Shown here: positions 12,216 through 24,885 of the stretch, one piece after another
Layout: the number at the start of each line of letters is the position of its first letter
How positions within the stretch are numbered: position 1 is the first letter of the stretch
Source: Torreya grandis
Taxonomy: Eukaryota; Streptophyta; Pinopsida; Cupressales; Taxaceae
DNA length: 64,000 bases
Assembly: GCA_037957365.1 (NCBI GenBank)
Contig: JARHVA010000122.1
Span: 7,295,501 to 7,359,500, forward strand
Direction of reading: 5' to 3'
Made by a program: the position numbers and the translations under genes
Notes under the pieces: generated by a model
Databases searched by the model: none
What the model was told of the DNA's origin: nothing
The model's input: the letters and a program-made list of their open reading frames with translations, nothing else

Positions 12216-13407
12216 TATTTTAACCTTTTAGGACTTAACTAGACTAATTCCTATGTTTGTTAAAGAGTTGAGTAGACTAAATCAAGGAAATATTATGCAA
12301 TAAATATAACCACTAATTTTTTACATAATTGACTAGATTTAACTTTTCTAAACATAGTAATAAATAGTGAAAATAAAAAATTAGCTAGAAAACAACTGAG
12401 ATGGATGATCTAGGTGATGGAAACTAAGGTGGAACTTGGTTTGAGTTTCATAAATTGGATCCTAGTTTAAGAATCCCTCTTAGATAGTAGCACCAAAATT
12501 ATATAGTAATACATTATTAGAAATGAGGTGGTATTATCCTTTGTGTAGGACTACCCTGAGCTTTTAGGTGCACTTATGTCTAGATCTCTAGGGTCTATTC
12601 CTACGTGAATGAGTCCTGAAACATTGCATTTTGCCTATAATGATTGATTTAGTGAAAAAACCTTAATCCTACATGTAGCTAAGGAATTTGATTTCCATGA
12701 GTTAAAAGTGCATTTTTTAGTAGGGTAGGCTAGACATCCTCAACACCACTCTATGATAAGAGTTTCCTACATACCAATACTTTAAAGAGGGATCAAGCTT
12801 GATGTAGTTCTCCCCATATAAGTGTTGGTGCAAGTGTAATTGTATCTATTATTATAGTGTCCTTGAGTGCCTTGAATGTGCTTAAGATTATAAATGTGGG
12901 TAATCTAAGCTTAAGACTACTATAGATGGTAGTATGTAGAAGTAGGCCAGAATAGGGATTGATAACCTTAATTATGCACAACTTGTTTTGAGTTTGAATA
13001 TGTATTTTACATCTGATTTACATCCAGTGGTTAGAGGGAGAAAATTCATGTATTATACCATTTTTTGCTTGTGCAGGTTATAAAGGAGGTATAGGCTAAC
13101 CCTAAAAAGTTCTAGTTTAAAAAAAATATCCATTCAGGTAAGAGAGGGTAAAAGGACATTAATGATATTTTTGGGACACTAACACCATATGGTGCTAGTG
13201 TCTAGCTGGCAGAATACTAGGAATGAAGGGCTAGAATTAGGAAATGAGGGTTCACGACTACTTTAGGGATAACTAGGGATGCATGTGGCCCACACAAAGG
13301 CTGAATAAGTGTTAAAATAAGTTTTAGGATAGGTCCAGGGCTAAGCTAGGGATAGGTAGTCTCAATTATCACTATTATCACTCAAATGCCACTTTTGGGT
13401 GATTACA
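12216..13407 (-). repeat. 5' LTR of minus-strand Tat element (1192 bp)
   Basis: On the minus strand it starts TGTAATCACCC and ends GGTTAAAATA, with the terminal CA mutated. It matches the LTR at 43746-44942 end to end. It contains a near-perfect 28-bp palindrome at 13175-13202 centred on CATATG. Confidence 0.87.
13175..13202. repeat. 28-bp near-perfect palindrome in LTR
   Basis: Arms GACACTAACACCAT and ATGGTGCTAGTGTC pair at all but one position. It is the best-preserved copy of the dyad repeated through this LTR family. Confidence 0.8.
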
Positions 13408-14504
13408 CATATTCATAAACACAAGCCCATTATAAGAATGCACATTCATCCTAAAACCTCCAACAATCCTATCCCTTGAACCTAATGAATTAGATGACAT
13501 AATGTGCAAATCTATAATAAACTATTATGTCCAATGACCAAAATCACTAATAAACATTTGCCTTGTTCAATTTATTTTAGAATACAATAAAAGTGGAAAA
13601 AGCTTTAAAAAAAGGCACATGTAATTTTATTTATAAAATACAATAAACATGTTGACATTGAAAAATATTCTATAGAAAGGCCATTGTTATACATGCCTTC
13701 TATGGGAAATGAAAATAGATTAAAATATGGCTTCCCAATCTAGACTCATGCACATACATACCATGACACTATAATCAAACAAAATGAGGCTAAATTCCAT
13801 TTTGACATTAACACTACTTGGGGAGAGGTAGATGAATTCATTCACATAGATGAATCTAATAATGATACTATTGAGATATTGAAATCAAATAGACAAATCA
13901 ACAATGTTGAAGATGAACACTATGATCTCACCAACTAATTTGCACTTCTTACGAGACTTAATTATGAAAAAATATAACCTTAAACCATTTTAAATAGGTA
14001 TCCATTTAGTTATATGAGACAACATTGAATATTAAAAAATAAGGATAAAATTAAATAAAGAGCAACAAGTAATTGTTAAAGATATAACAATAAAATAATG
14101 AATAGACCCATAAATGCCACTACACTTATTTTTAACAAGTGGTGATAGCATTGGAAAAACATTTACTTAAATTATATGTGACATGTTACTCCATTTATAT
14201 AATAGTTTCATTGATACCGATCCTTTTAAACCAAATGGACTTATGTTAGCATACAAAGGAAAAAAAAACATATAATGATAGTGGAGTCATCCTACACTCC
14301 ACATTTATTTTTCCTTTTAACAAATCATAGCTTATTCCATTTAATTTTGAAAATATTGATCCAATGAAAAAACATTATTAATAATTACAAATGCTACTCA
14401 TAGAATAAATATCAGTAGTGGGTGAAAAAATCTTGGATTCAATAGACAAAAGATTATGAGAAATAATACATTTAACTAAAAAGTAATTAGGAAATGTAGA
14501 CATG
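13408..14504 (+). pseudogene. Helitron helicase, N-terminal part (Walker A to Walker B)
   Basis: This is the 5' half of a PIF1-like superfamily 1 DNA helicase of the kind encoded by Helitrons, where it unwinds DNA during rolling-circle transposition. Readable pieces in order are IHKHKPIIRMHIHP, FHFDINTTWGEVDEF, LNKEQQVIVKDI, LHLFLTSGDSIGKTFT (Walker A, normally GGAGxGKT), LMLAYKGKK, LHSTF-like and PFNFENIDPM text, LQMLLI with a degraded DEIS Walker B, and KILDSIDKRL. The reading stops at 14504 in GNVDM, exactly where the LTR element with its ACATG duplication begins, and resumes at 23905. It contains several stops and small frameshifts. Its upstream part is removed by the Tat LTR. Confidence 0.82.
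14500..14504. repeat. Target-site duplication ACATG (left)
   Basis: Identical to 23905-23909, immediately outside the TG...CA ends of the LTR element. Confidence 0.9.
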
Positions 14505-15746
14505 TGTACATAACCTAATTTATTAAATCAAACATAAGTACTATGTATTTTTCAATTCTTTCACTAGAAGTTATTAATGATGAATAAGAGTCTTGTTCAC
14601 ACATGTCACTTTGGTCTTTTGGTGTCAATATGGTCCTTATTATGACTTATTTTCCCTATTTTTCACCCTCAACAGTCTCATGTCATTCCTTTTCCATCCA
14701 TAGGGTCCCTTAGCTTATTTATCTCAGTTATAACCCAAATGTTTTTCACACAAGACAATAGTGTGGTCTTGGATAGGAATACCCAATGTTATTATCCACA
14801 TCAGTGTTATTGTTTAATGATCATGTTTTTAACTTATTTTAGGTCCTTAGCCTGATTTGGGTCTCTTCTTATGATTTTATGTATCATTTTACCTTGTTAT
14901 CCTAGGATCAAGTGTCTCATAATTAAATTAAAGTTTATTCTATATAAAGAGATTCACAAGGCATTCTGCATAGAACTTACTACTTTGGCACATAATTACA
15001 AAAAAATTAGTCAATATTATAACTTAACATTCTTCATGTTTACTCAAAATCACACATAAATTTGCACACTTGATCAAATAAGGGCCTATGTGAAAGTCAC
15101 TCTTTCATACCATGCATGTTGATTATTCATGTTCCCTAAGGGAGAACTAAATTTGATCTGAGACCCCTATAATTGGGGTTAATGTAGGTAACAACCATAG
15201 TAGAAGGGGTTCTATGTTGTTTGATCATAACATCCCACAACCCACCTTTTTACCCTTCCTTTTAAATTTGATTCCATTGTTGTTTTATGTGTGAAGGTAT
15301 TCATTAGGGATATTAATAAGGAAAATCCATATAGTGACACAAAATAATGATAAAAAAATTCCTGAGGACACATACAGAAATTAGAAGACCTCCCATAGCC
15401 ATCCTAGAAGTTTTAGGGATCTTGTTCACCAAAGGACAATATCATAGTGCCCTTTTCCATTAGTACACTATGTTATGCTCTGATTGACCATGCTATTGAC
15501 TTGAGATAGATGGAATTCCAATTTAAAAATAAAGTTACTCCTGACTATTGTTGTGATGTTTTCTAACATTACCATCACCTAGTGACACATATTTTATTCC
15601 AGATAAGTTGATTTTCTCCTTTACACTTGTTATTTATGGTAAATCAATTAAATTAGTTATTTACAATATTTAATTACATTCACCCCCTTTACTCAGCTCT
15701 TTATCAATCTAGGATTTGATCTGTTAATTCCTGGAAAGATAAAACA
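14505..15746 (+). repeat. 5' LTR (1242 bp)
   Basis: Starts TGTACATAACC, ends GATAAAACA. Contains a dyad with arms CATAGTG and CACTATG near 15444-15474. The open frame at 14871-15059 has a counterpart in the other LTR at 22986-23189 but no known domain. Confidence 0.9.
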
Positions 15747-15765
15747 TTTAGTGGACCTAACTTAC
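15747..15765 (+). promoter_or_regulatory. Degenerate primer-binding site
   Basis: TTTAGTGGACCTAACTTAC corresponds to TTTGGTGAACCCAACTTAC after the LTR ending at 44942, with three substitutions. Confidence 0.65.
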
Positions 15766-15989
15766 TTCAAATATTGCTTAATAACCCTAATTCCCTCCTA
15801 GGGTTTGACTTCTGCATTTTCTGTAATTAATTAGGGTATATTAAATTCTAATTTTTATATTGATTTTTTTGCACATCTTAACTAATCCATATCATACCTA
15901 TATTAAGGTTTTCATTTATTTAACATTTCAATTTCTTCCTCAAAACCTTTCAAACCCTAGATCCATAATCCTCTCTCCTCCCCCACTTC

Positions 15990-18095
15990 TCAAAATAAAA
16001 TTAACAACATAAGGCCAAAAGAGACCCTTATAGGTGATGCTTTATTTGAATGTGATCCTATCTTATCAAAAACTTTTTACACATATTTATTCAAATTAAA
16101 ATAATATAAGAGTAATAAAATCAATATACTTTTGCATGATTCAAGTAATATTATTCCTTCACATGGTGTTCCTAACATAGAAAAGGAAAATGAATCTTCT
16201 TCACCTTTCTCAATTAAATTGAAAAAATAATGTATAACTGATATTACACCTTTAAAGTTTTACAAAATAAAGGATATGATATTATTTTAATACCTTCTTT
16301 TACCTTTCAAGGTCAACATATTGATTCCTTGCAGAATATAGATAATTCAAATGTCTCCAATCCTTCTCCTACATGTTATAATGTGCCAAATAAAAATATG
16401 GTTGATAATTATTCTACCCTTGAATCCATTATTTTAAATCATAATAACATGTTCATTCCACTCATAGATAGTGAAGATACACATAGCATTTCACCCACAC
16501 ATGATGATATGTTTCATAATAGTAAAAAATTAAAATCTTCTTCTACTCCTCTTACTAAGTATGAAAATGAAAATTCTTATTCTCTTAACCCTATACATAA
16601 AATTAGTTATGATTTTGATGAAACTTGAAATAAAAATGATTACTATGATTTTAGTGAAGAAGAAATTGTGTCTAGTCCTTTTACACCTCTCTCTACTTCA
16701 CCCATATTTCATGTCAAATTTGATTGATTATTAAATGCTAATTCAAATAATAATGTCTTTGGATAAAAATGTGCAAACTTATACTCATGTTCCTAGTTTA
16801 CATTTGCATGATAATGATATGTCCTCTATTCCATTAGCATATTATACTTATTTATTAATTAACAACATAAGAGATGCCAATGAGTCTCCTTCACCCCTCC
16901 TTACTACAATAACACTTGTTTTTATCGTAATCTCCATGAGTGTGATAGCCAATTTCCCTCTCACTAGGTCCAAACTATCATCCCTCCAAAGGTTATAGTG
17001 AGCCAACCCAATATCTCTAAAAATGTTCCAATAAATAGTGTACCAATGGTTAAAATTAATAATAAGATTCAATGTTTAAATGAACCTCTTAATGAGGTTA
17101 ATATACCTTCTCAATAGGTAATCTCTTTGATGCATGCCATGGGTACTTTATAATAAAAAGTACATAAGTCCACCATAGAAAGTAAATCATACTACTATTG
17201 GGTTGATTCCAATGCTATCCATGGAAATCCTATCCCACACACAACCATCAATGTAGAACTAACAAATAAGTTTCATAAACTAACATTACATAGGTTCAAT
17301 GGACATGGAGATCCATACTTGCACCTCAAAGATTATAGAAAGGCTATGGTATATACCACTGATAGTTTGATTCTCCTATAGTTATTTCCCAAGATTAGAG
17401 GATGAGGGACTAAATTTACTCCATCATTCACTCTCTAGTTGTTTGATACATACACATAATGAGCTATAAGACATATTTCTCATGTATTATATCCATAATA
17501 AGGGATCTCAAGTAACATATGAGAGGTTTCCCTTACTACACTAGGGTAACTCAGAACTAGTAAACAATTACATTTTATGATTCAAATCATGTATGCAATA
17601 ATTGATCTACTAACTAACAAATTTAGAGGTACAGTACATATTTTCTAGAGGCCCCATTTTCCCTCTTAAGGATAAATTATTATGAGGCATCAAAATCATA
17701 TCATTATCTATGACATTAGATAAGAAGTTGGGACTAGTTGAGATTCATTCAAAGGTGTATTTTGATTTAGATCTCATATTCATAGTCATCCAATATGGTC
17801 CAAGCACCTAATCCACCTATGCCTAAGGGAAAAGTGGGACAAAAACAACCAATCAAGGTACTCAACAAAGGAAAAGATCCACTTCATAGAGTATCTCCCA
17901 TAGTGATTAGAACACATGACACTAATAGAGGGGTTATATAATTTTATTTAGATAGAGATAAGCCTCATAATATCTTATTTACATTATTAGATAGAAGGAT
18001 GATCACACTTCCTCCTAATCATTATCATATAACACATCATTTGAACAAACTAAGAAATAAACCATATTGAAATTATAATAAAATCAATGGAAATT
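15990..18095 (+). pseudogene. Degenerate Tat-type gag
   Basis: Gag forms the particle that packages element RNA. Open pieces at 16329-16628 and 16735-16998 are Ser/Asn/Pro-rich and belong to the poorly conserved N-terminal part. The gag core begins near 17290 with HRFNGHGDPYLHLKDYRKAM, matching the FDGTGDPxxHLxxYxxAM signature. Stops follow through the usual WFxxLPxxSIxSW region. Near 17960-18070 the text LLDRRMITLPPNHY then NKLRNKPY matches the segment before the gag zinc knuckle (LLxRGLIxPxPP). Many stops, not functional. No protease follows it. Confidence 0.75.
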
Positions 18096-19600
18096 AGGAT
18101 AATAGCTATTGTACATTAATTTTTTTATTAATTAATATGTCAACAAAGGCATTATAACATTCACATATGGGGCATTGAGATCTTCTTCTCCACAGTCTCC
18201 TAGATCACATTCCTTTATTACTAAATTATCCTAAGACATTCATTTCAAGGTGATGTGGTTACTCATCATATGAGCCATGTGTTTTCTAGGACACATACCA
18301 ATGTGATATCTCATGCACCATAGGTTTAATAGATATGGAAACCATTTCAAAGATATCAACCTACTTATAACATCATGGTGACAAAAGGGAAATAACTCAA
18401 CCACTAGTTTCAATATGATAATTGATTAAGATATTTGGTAGAGATCATATAGATCATAACACAATATCAATATGACAACCAATTTATATATTTTCAAGAG
18501 ATAATGCATAATAGAGCATAGTTTTAGTAGGGAAAATTATTAATTTATTCTCTACAAAGTCTACAAATATATCTAGCACCAATACACCATGATCAATATT
18601 GATTCTTGAGTCTATTTCTACACCTATATATCATGGTCACTATGGTCACTTTTTTACTCTTCCATTAGGATTTAGATAGTGCATACCATAGTCACATGAT
18701 CAATACTAAAGTATAATATGATACTTCCATGTCATCAATTATAAAAAATAACATTTCTAATCTAATATAAATATCTACTCAACCTCTATATAAAAATAAA
18801 ATCAATTATAATTATTTAATTAATCGTACACATAAGCCAAAAACATAATCAAACATATACTCAAATAAATAATGACACAATCAAAATATCACATAACATG
18901 ATGTCCATATATCAATAATTCCATGTGTGTTTTTCTATATATATCTATATATAACTCAAAAAAAATTTCATACAATGTTGTATAATCACTCAATAATAGG
19001 AGTTTGGTCACCATGACCAAGCTCATCACCCTCACTCTCATCTTCATACACACTAGATCTCGATGATCTCACATCCCTTCTAGACCTATATCGATACCTA
19101 TACATATGCTCTCTATCTCACAACACTAATATCTTAGCCATCACTCCACATGCTCACACTAAATATTAATATAGTCATCTATTATCCTACTACTTGATCC
19201 ACCTAGGCTATTAGGTGGGGGCATAACTCACCTCTCTAACTCTACACATTCCTAATATTTGTCTATACTACCTACTCAATGTTGTGATGGCAATGACCAC
19301 TCAATCAAATGAATGTAAATGGATACATGTAACCTTTATAGCCTACTCCACCATCCCATCATCCACAACATCATCAGGAATATGATATATAAACTCTCAT
19401 AATGATGACTCAATGATAGTCTCATAATAGTCATCATATCCTACACCTATATACACCAAAACTACATTAAACATCTAATTGATAATCTATTACTAAAAAA
19501 ACCATTTATACTAATTTATAATAACAACATAACTCTAATTTCTCTAATAGGCACTAGATCTAGAAAATCTTTCATAATGGCCCCATTTCCTAGAAATAGT
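18096..19600. other. Interior spacer between gag and antisense PMD region
   Basis: AT-rich DNA with no recognisable pol domain on either strand. This is where protease to integrase would sit in an autonomous relative. The minus strand from about 19600 back to 19000 may hold the tail of the antisense gene, but I cannot align it. Confidence 0.45.
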
Positions 19601-20590
19601 GGTTCCATCTATGCTATCCCCACCATAATATATAGGCATTTGTGGCTACCACATCATCTACATCTGGTACCTCTATCACTAGAATCAAGGACAACTCAAT
19701 CACCATAGGTCTTGCTCTGCTACCCATCCTCACTAAATCTTGATTACTCTTCACCCATGCCCATGGTGTGGGGGCACATCTTACATCACATCGAACTCTC
19801 ATGTAACTTAATCGTACTATAATATCTTAAAAATAGTGGTCCATCGATCATGAAGCTAATAACTCACTTAAATCCACCTTAATAGAATCCCATCCTTAGG
19901 CCATCCTTGAAATACCCTATATGGTCTTTAATAGTATCCCTAACTATGACTCGATACAACACCTACCAATAGTAGATTATGCTCCTAGATCACAAAAGGT
20001 CTATGCCCATCCACTTTTCTATAATACTTGGAAATCCCTATGGTTTAGAAATCACAATATGCTCATAAGATCAATAATGTAATAATGTCAATGACCTAAT
20101 TCCACCATCAAAAAACCTTGAGTGAACGGGTATAAATATTGATATAGGTGGGATAGCATGGTGCGACCCCACGCGTATACAGTCTCATGATCCTCTATAT
20201 CCTAAATAATATTATGCATCTTATATGAAATAGACACACCACTACCATCAATCAAAATAAATGAAGCCAATAACACTACCATAAACTTTCACAACCTTGA
20301 AATATTATCTCTAAAAATCACAAAATATAACACATCACTACTAGTCCCTCGATGATGCATCCCTACATGCATGAATGTAAAATACCTTGAGGCCCAATTT
20401 GTGGTTCTCTATCTAACTTCCTCCTATAATAACACTTGATGACTAGTAATATGTAACCTCAATATCCTAAACACATCCTCTAAAGTAATCATCATCTATC
20501 TAATGGGTAGCCAAAAAGTACATGTGTTGACATCCCACCATTCACATAGTGTTATCATCATGTGAAAATACCATGGAATCAATGTTAGTG
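19600..20590 (-). pseudogene. Antisense plant mobile domain (PMD, MAIN-like) remnant
   Basis: Opposite in direction to the host element. The minus strand from about 20590 reads EWWDVNTCTFWLPI, then MMITLEDVFRILRLHITSHQ, matching the N-terminal signature of plant mobile domain proteins (E-T-x-T-F-H-L-P, then M-x-I-T-L-x-D-V-x-x-L-x-G-L-x-x-x-G). Further down comes MHVGMHHRGTSSDVLYFVIFRD and weaker text. The open minus frame at 19614-19802 (RCAPTPWAWVKSNQD) lies in the expected downstream part. PMD genes are known both as host genes (MAIN, MAIL1) and as passengers of transposons. Stops show it is dead. Confidence 0.65.
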
Positions 20591-21625
20591 ATGCCACATA
20601 CCCTAAACCATCCCTCCCTACTACTGCTCTCTCATCATCTATCAAAGCATCCCACACAAACCCTCAATCATCACCCCTATGACACTCTCTCATGCATACA
20701 TTCACCTATAAAATACCTAAAATATGACATTAATATCTCCAAATATCAAATATACATGATAAAATAATCATTAAATTCAATTTCAAGTCAAAAATATCAT
20801 TGTTCTATCCTACAAGATGAGAGTACTTATGAAATTTCTATAGCACTGGATAATAATGTGGTCTTTTGAGAGTGGTGCGATAGCTCCAGACATTAGAATT
20901 ATCCTTGGGATGATAGAACAAACCCTCTCAAAACCCCTAATCTAGAAAAATTTCCTCAAAATGATAGAAAATTCAATCAAAGGTTCAAATACATAGAAAA
21001 TGATATAATTTTATTAGTTCAACCTCCTTGTTAGATTGAATCAATGCCTCCACCTCCTTGTAATGGTTAATGCTATCACCTCATCTCCTCGACATGATTT
21101 CTTAGCTTAGAGTAAGAATTTTATCAAAATCTAAAAATTTAAATGATTTTAAACTCAATCAATCCAACCTATTTAAACCATGTTTTTGTAAATGCCACCT
21201 ACCTAAGCTTGGACCCATATGCACATTTATCCAACTAATACTAAAATATTCTAATCATGATATCTCAAGCCCAATAGTTCTGATTACCAATCTATTTCTT
21301 GCATATAGAATTTGATGATGGTATACCCCGCACCATATAAATTACAATTTTATCCAAATCTAATTACCTCCATAGATGACAAAAATCATATTTATTTAAC
21401 AATCTCACTATAGGCCACATGGCTATATTAGTCTCAATCTATAAATAATTATTCTAGAATTATCAATATAATCAATCCCATAATCATTTTTTCAACATTG
21501 ACTACTCACTAACATGCCTTCCAGTATCACTTTTGGTTTGATATCCTTACCCTAGTTTTATCTTTCTCACCAAAAGGGGGTATACATACACTATTCACAT
21601 AGATATAGTGACTCAGATACTTAGG

Positions 21626-21714
<89 letters not shown>

Positions 21715-22653
21715 TTAGATAAATAGATACATAGTTTCACTCAGATTTCTAAGGTTCCATAGTTTTTTTAGATATTAGTTTAGATTCTCAAATTTTACAC
21801 ACTATTTAGATATAGGTATAGATGTATACTATGACAATGGGTGCACTTACATAGTAAAACATCCCTATATATACATTTTTTTGCACATATTACATAACTA
21901 CATTACTCAAATATCAAATTTTGGGCATAATGTAGGGCACAAATTCTTAGTCTTCCAAGTTTTCACATGAAACATGACAATGTATGCCATGACACATGTG
22001 TTTTATTAACTTATAATATAGATTTAATACACATGATACATAGCTAAATCACTCATATATCAGGTTTGGTGGCATGATGTAGGGCACATATTTTTTATCC
22101 CACAAGATTTCACTAAGTTATATAGATAGAATGGAAAATTATACAATTCTCTATGTTTAGATCACTAGATTAAACTCAAGAAGTCACCAAGATTTCACCA
22201 TATTGGGTCATAAATCCATTTGTAGTGGTTAATCCATAGTTCTCACTAGACCCAAATTACACCAATTTGTGTAGGACATAGGTCAAGTAGTAGTTTTGAT
22301 CTCTGAGCACATCTCTTCTTAGACTCAGTTAAATATTAGAGTGGGGGAGAACATGGCTTGTCTCACCACATTTATTGTTTAATTCTCAAAATATGTTAAA
22401 ATATTAGAGTGTGGTAAAATAGGGATTTATTTTTCATAATTTAGTCAATTATTGAGATTCAGTATAGGGGACACCCACTTTATGTATTTTCTCTTCACAT
22501 ACATCATTCCAATTCTCATTCACTTCTCTAGCCAAGGAGTGAGCTAGGTCAGAGCATATATATTCTCCACATGGGTTGATCACATATGTAAGTACATGTA
22601 CGCATTTTCTTGTATTTTAATCTGTTTCTTTTATTCCATTCCATTACTAGATT
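20591..22653. other. Non-coding 3' interior with a long (TA)n tract
   Basis: No domain found. Near 20845-20905 is a dyad-like piece with arms GGATAAT and ATTATCC. The two TG-poor open frames here are short and unsupported. Confidence 0.45.
21628..21712. repeat. (TA)n microsatellite, about 42 units
   Basis: Uninterrupted alternation of T and A inside the LTR element interior, probably younger than the insertion. Confidence 0.95.
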
Positions 22654-22666
22654 AAAATGGGGGAGA
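22654..22666 (+). promoter_or_regulatory. Polypurine tract
   Basis: AAAATGGGGGAGA ends one base before the 3' LTR (TGTACACACCC). Confidence 0.75.
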
Positions 22667-22667
22667 T

Positions 22668-23904
22668 TGTACACACCCTAATTTGGTCAAGCAAACACAA
22701 GTACTATGTTTTTTATAGCTCTTTTACAGGAAGTTATTAATGATGAATAAGAGTCTCATTTGCACATTTATTTTTGTTTTTTTTAATGTCAATATGGTCT
22801 TTATTATAACTTATTTTAGCTATTTTTTCACCCTCAATAGTCTCATGTCATGCCTTTTCTAGCCACAGGTTCCCCTAGCCTGCTTGTCTTAGTTATAACC
22901 TAGTTTTTTCATATAAGAGAATAGTATGGTCCTAGACAAAAGCACCCAACACTATTATCCACTTTAATTTTATTGTCGAACGGTCATGTTTTTAACTTCT
23001 TTTGGGTCCTTACCCTCCTTTGGGTGTCCTCTTATGATTCTATTTATTTTTTTACCTTCTCAACATGGTAACAAGTGTCTCACATTCAAAATAAAGTTTA
23101 TTATATATAAAGATATTCATAAGGAATTCAAAAATCTCTTACTACTTTGGCACATAATTACAAAAAAAATAGTCAATAATATAGCTTAACATTTTGTATA
23201 TTTACTCAGAATCACACATATATTTGCACACTTGATAAAATAAGGGCCTAAGCAAAAGTAATTATTACAAACCATGCACATTTATTTTGCATGTTCCCTA
23301 AGGGATAACTGCATTCAATTTGAGACCCCTATAATTGGGGTTAATGTAGGTAATATCCAAAACAACAAGGGTTCTATGTTGTTCGATCATAACATCTCAT
23401 GACCCACTTTTTTACTCTTCCTTTTACATTTGATTTTTTTTTTATTTCATGTGTGTATGTATTCATTAGGGTTTTTTAAAAGGAACAACCATAAAATAAC
23501 ATATAATGATGATTACAAATTCATAAGGACACCTAGAGAACCTATAAGACCTCTTGTAACCATCCTAGAAGTTTCAAGGCTCCTATCCACCAAAGGACAA
23601 TAGCATAGTGCCCTTTACCATTAGTAAACTATGTTATAGTTTGAATTACCATGCTATTGACCTTTTATAGGTGGAATTCCAATTTTATAACAAAGGTACT
23701 AATTGTTCCTCTGATATTTTTTAATATTATGATTGCCTAGTGATGTGTATTTTTATTCTAGATAAGTTGATTTCTCCTTTAGACTTATTATTTATGGTAA
23801 ATAAATTAAATTAGTTATTTTCAATATTAACCTACATTTACCCCCTTTACTCAACTCTTTATCAATCTAGTATTTGATTTGTTAATTCCTAAAAAGATAA
23901 AACA
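22668..23904 (+). repeat. 3' LTR (1237 bp)
   Basis: Starts TGTACACACCC and ends GATAAAACA. Direct partner of 14505-15746 and followed by ACATG. Confidence 0.9.
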
Positions 23905-23909
23905 ACATG
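23905..23909. repeat. Target-site duplication ACATG (right)
   Basis: Matches 14500-14504; removing one copy and the element restores the helicase reading. Confidence 0.9.
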
Positions 23910-24885
23910 TTTTTTTGCCAAAACTTTTACCAAGCAAAACATGTAAGTGATTGTCTAATATTTCAACAACAAAAAATAAGCAATGAATTGATTCCATATC
24001 ATTTTTTTCAAACCAATGTCAAATTTTATGAATAAAAAACAACCATGTGTCAAGATAATGAAAAATTTGTAATAGTTATCAACCGCTTTCACATAGGATC
24101 TCAAATAGAGAATGACAATTATAAGAATGAAAATTGCTTATGACCTCCACCCAACAACCCAATATTCCCATATTTTTTTTATAAGATGATGTTGACAAAA
24201 ATAATTCTATAATGTTATCGATCATTCCTGGAAATAAAATATCATACATGTAATCGATGAAAAAGAAGACTTGCATGACATAATAAAAGTTTATCATTAT
24301 TCATCAACATTAGATCCTGTTATTGAGTTCAAGCCTGAAATGCTAGTTAAAATCTATATAGTCAATTATGACATTCCAAATGGATTAGTTAATGGCTCAA
24401 TCAGAATATTTAAAGTAATATGGTAGAAAGTGACCTAGACATAGTCTGGATTAATTTCAATGATCTACATATTGGACATAGCCAATAAAAAAAACTAGCT
24501 CATCTATATCAAAAATTCATTGATCATAATTGGATACCTATCCTACATATTTCTAAGCCTATAAAAAAATACATCAAATTAAAATTTCCAAATAATTAGA
24601 CAATAATTTCCAATCAAACTTGCATGTGCATGAACAATACATACATGACAAGGATTAACATTAAATAATCTTGCATTTGATCCTTCTAATGTAACATCCC
24701 ATTGCTTAACATATACAACTCTTTCACATTTATGACATTTAGAGTCATTGTACTTACTATCTATGTTAACAATGAAATGTTTTAAATTCACAAATAAAAT
24801 AGCAATAGAAATGATGTGCCTACATACAAATTCTAAATGGGAACTACAACAAGATCTATTTAACATAGACAAAAATCATTATACA
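23905..24885 (+). pseudogene. Helitron helicase, C-terminal part
   Basis: Continues the helicase from 14504. From 23907 one frame runs MFFCQNFYQAKHVSDCLIFQ, then LIPYHFFQTNVKFYE, then MCQDNEKFVIVINRFHIG, then PPPNNPIFPYFFYK with only two stops. It matches the Helitron segment GDFYQAPPVxDSWIF...FWxENVxCYELxQVMRQxDxxFIxxLNRFR. Further on, PEMLVKIYIVNYDIPNGLVNGS matches the R-N-x-x-x-x-D-G-L-V-N-G motif. The last helicase motif reads TIHTxQGLTL then NLAFDPSNVTSH (normally TIHKSQGQTL), followed by EMMCLHTNSKWELQQ. A ready frame then runs straight into the endonuclease region (24748-25023). Confidence 0.85.

Larger units (their letters stand above)
4897..13407 (-). mobile_element. Minus-strand Tat-type Ty3/gypsy retrotransposon with degenerate pol
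   Basis: The right-hand LTR (12216-13407) is followed on the minus strand by a primer-binding site, then protease, reverse transcriptase, RNase H, a second RNase H, integrase, a long non-coding 3' region, a polypurine tract and a truncated 3' LTR. The domain order is Ty3/gypsy, and two RNase H domains in series are a known mark of the Tat lineage. No convincing gag is left between the primer site and protease. The LTRs belong to the same family as those at 43746-44942 and 58609-60497. The left end lacks about 280 bases of LTR, so its target duplication cannot be tested. The right flank is CATAT, and the DNA beyond it is a Helitron helicase gene. Confidence 0.88.
14505..23904 (+). mobile_element. 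Complete 9.4-kb gag-only LTR retrotransposon with antisense PMD gene
   Basis: 5' LTR 14505-15746, 3' LTR 22668-23904, both TG...CA, with a 5-bp duplication ACATG on each side. A degenerate primer site (15747 onward) and a polypurine tract (22654-22666) bracket the interior. The interior holds gag (about 15990-18090), an antisense plant mobile domain remnant (about 19600-20590) and non-coding DNA with a (TA)n tract. I find no protease, reverse transcriptase or integrase, so the element was probably mobilised by a relative. By eye the LTRs differ at roughly 15-20% of the first 100 aligned bases, so the insertion is old. Confidence 0.92.

Noticed and set aside
23905..24885. Host PIF1 helicase gene rather than a Helitron
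   Set aside because: The DGLVNG, TIHKSQG-like and downstream endonuclease arrangement follows Helitron helicases; host PIF1 has no such C-terminal fusion.
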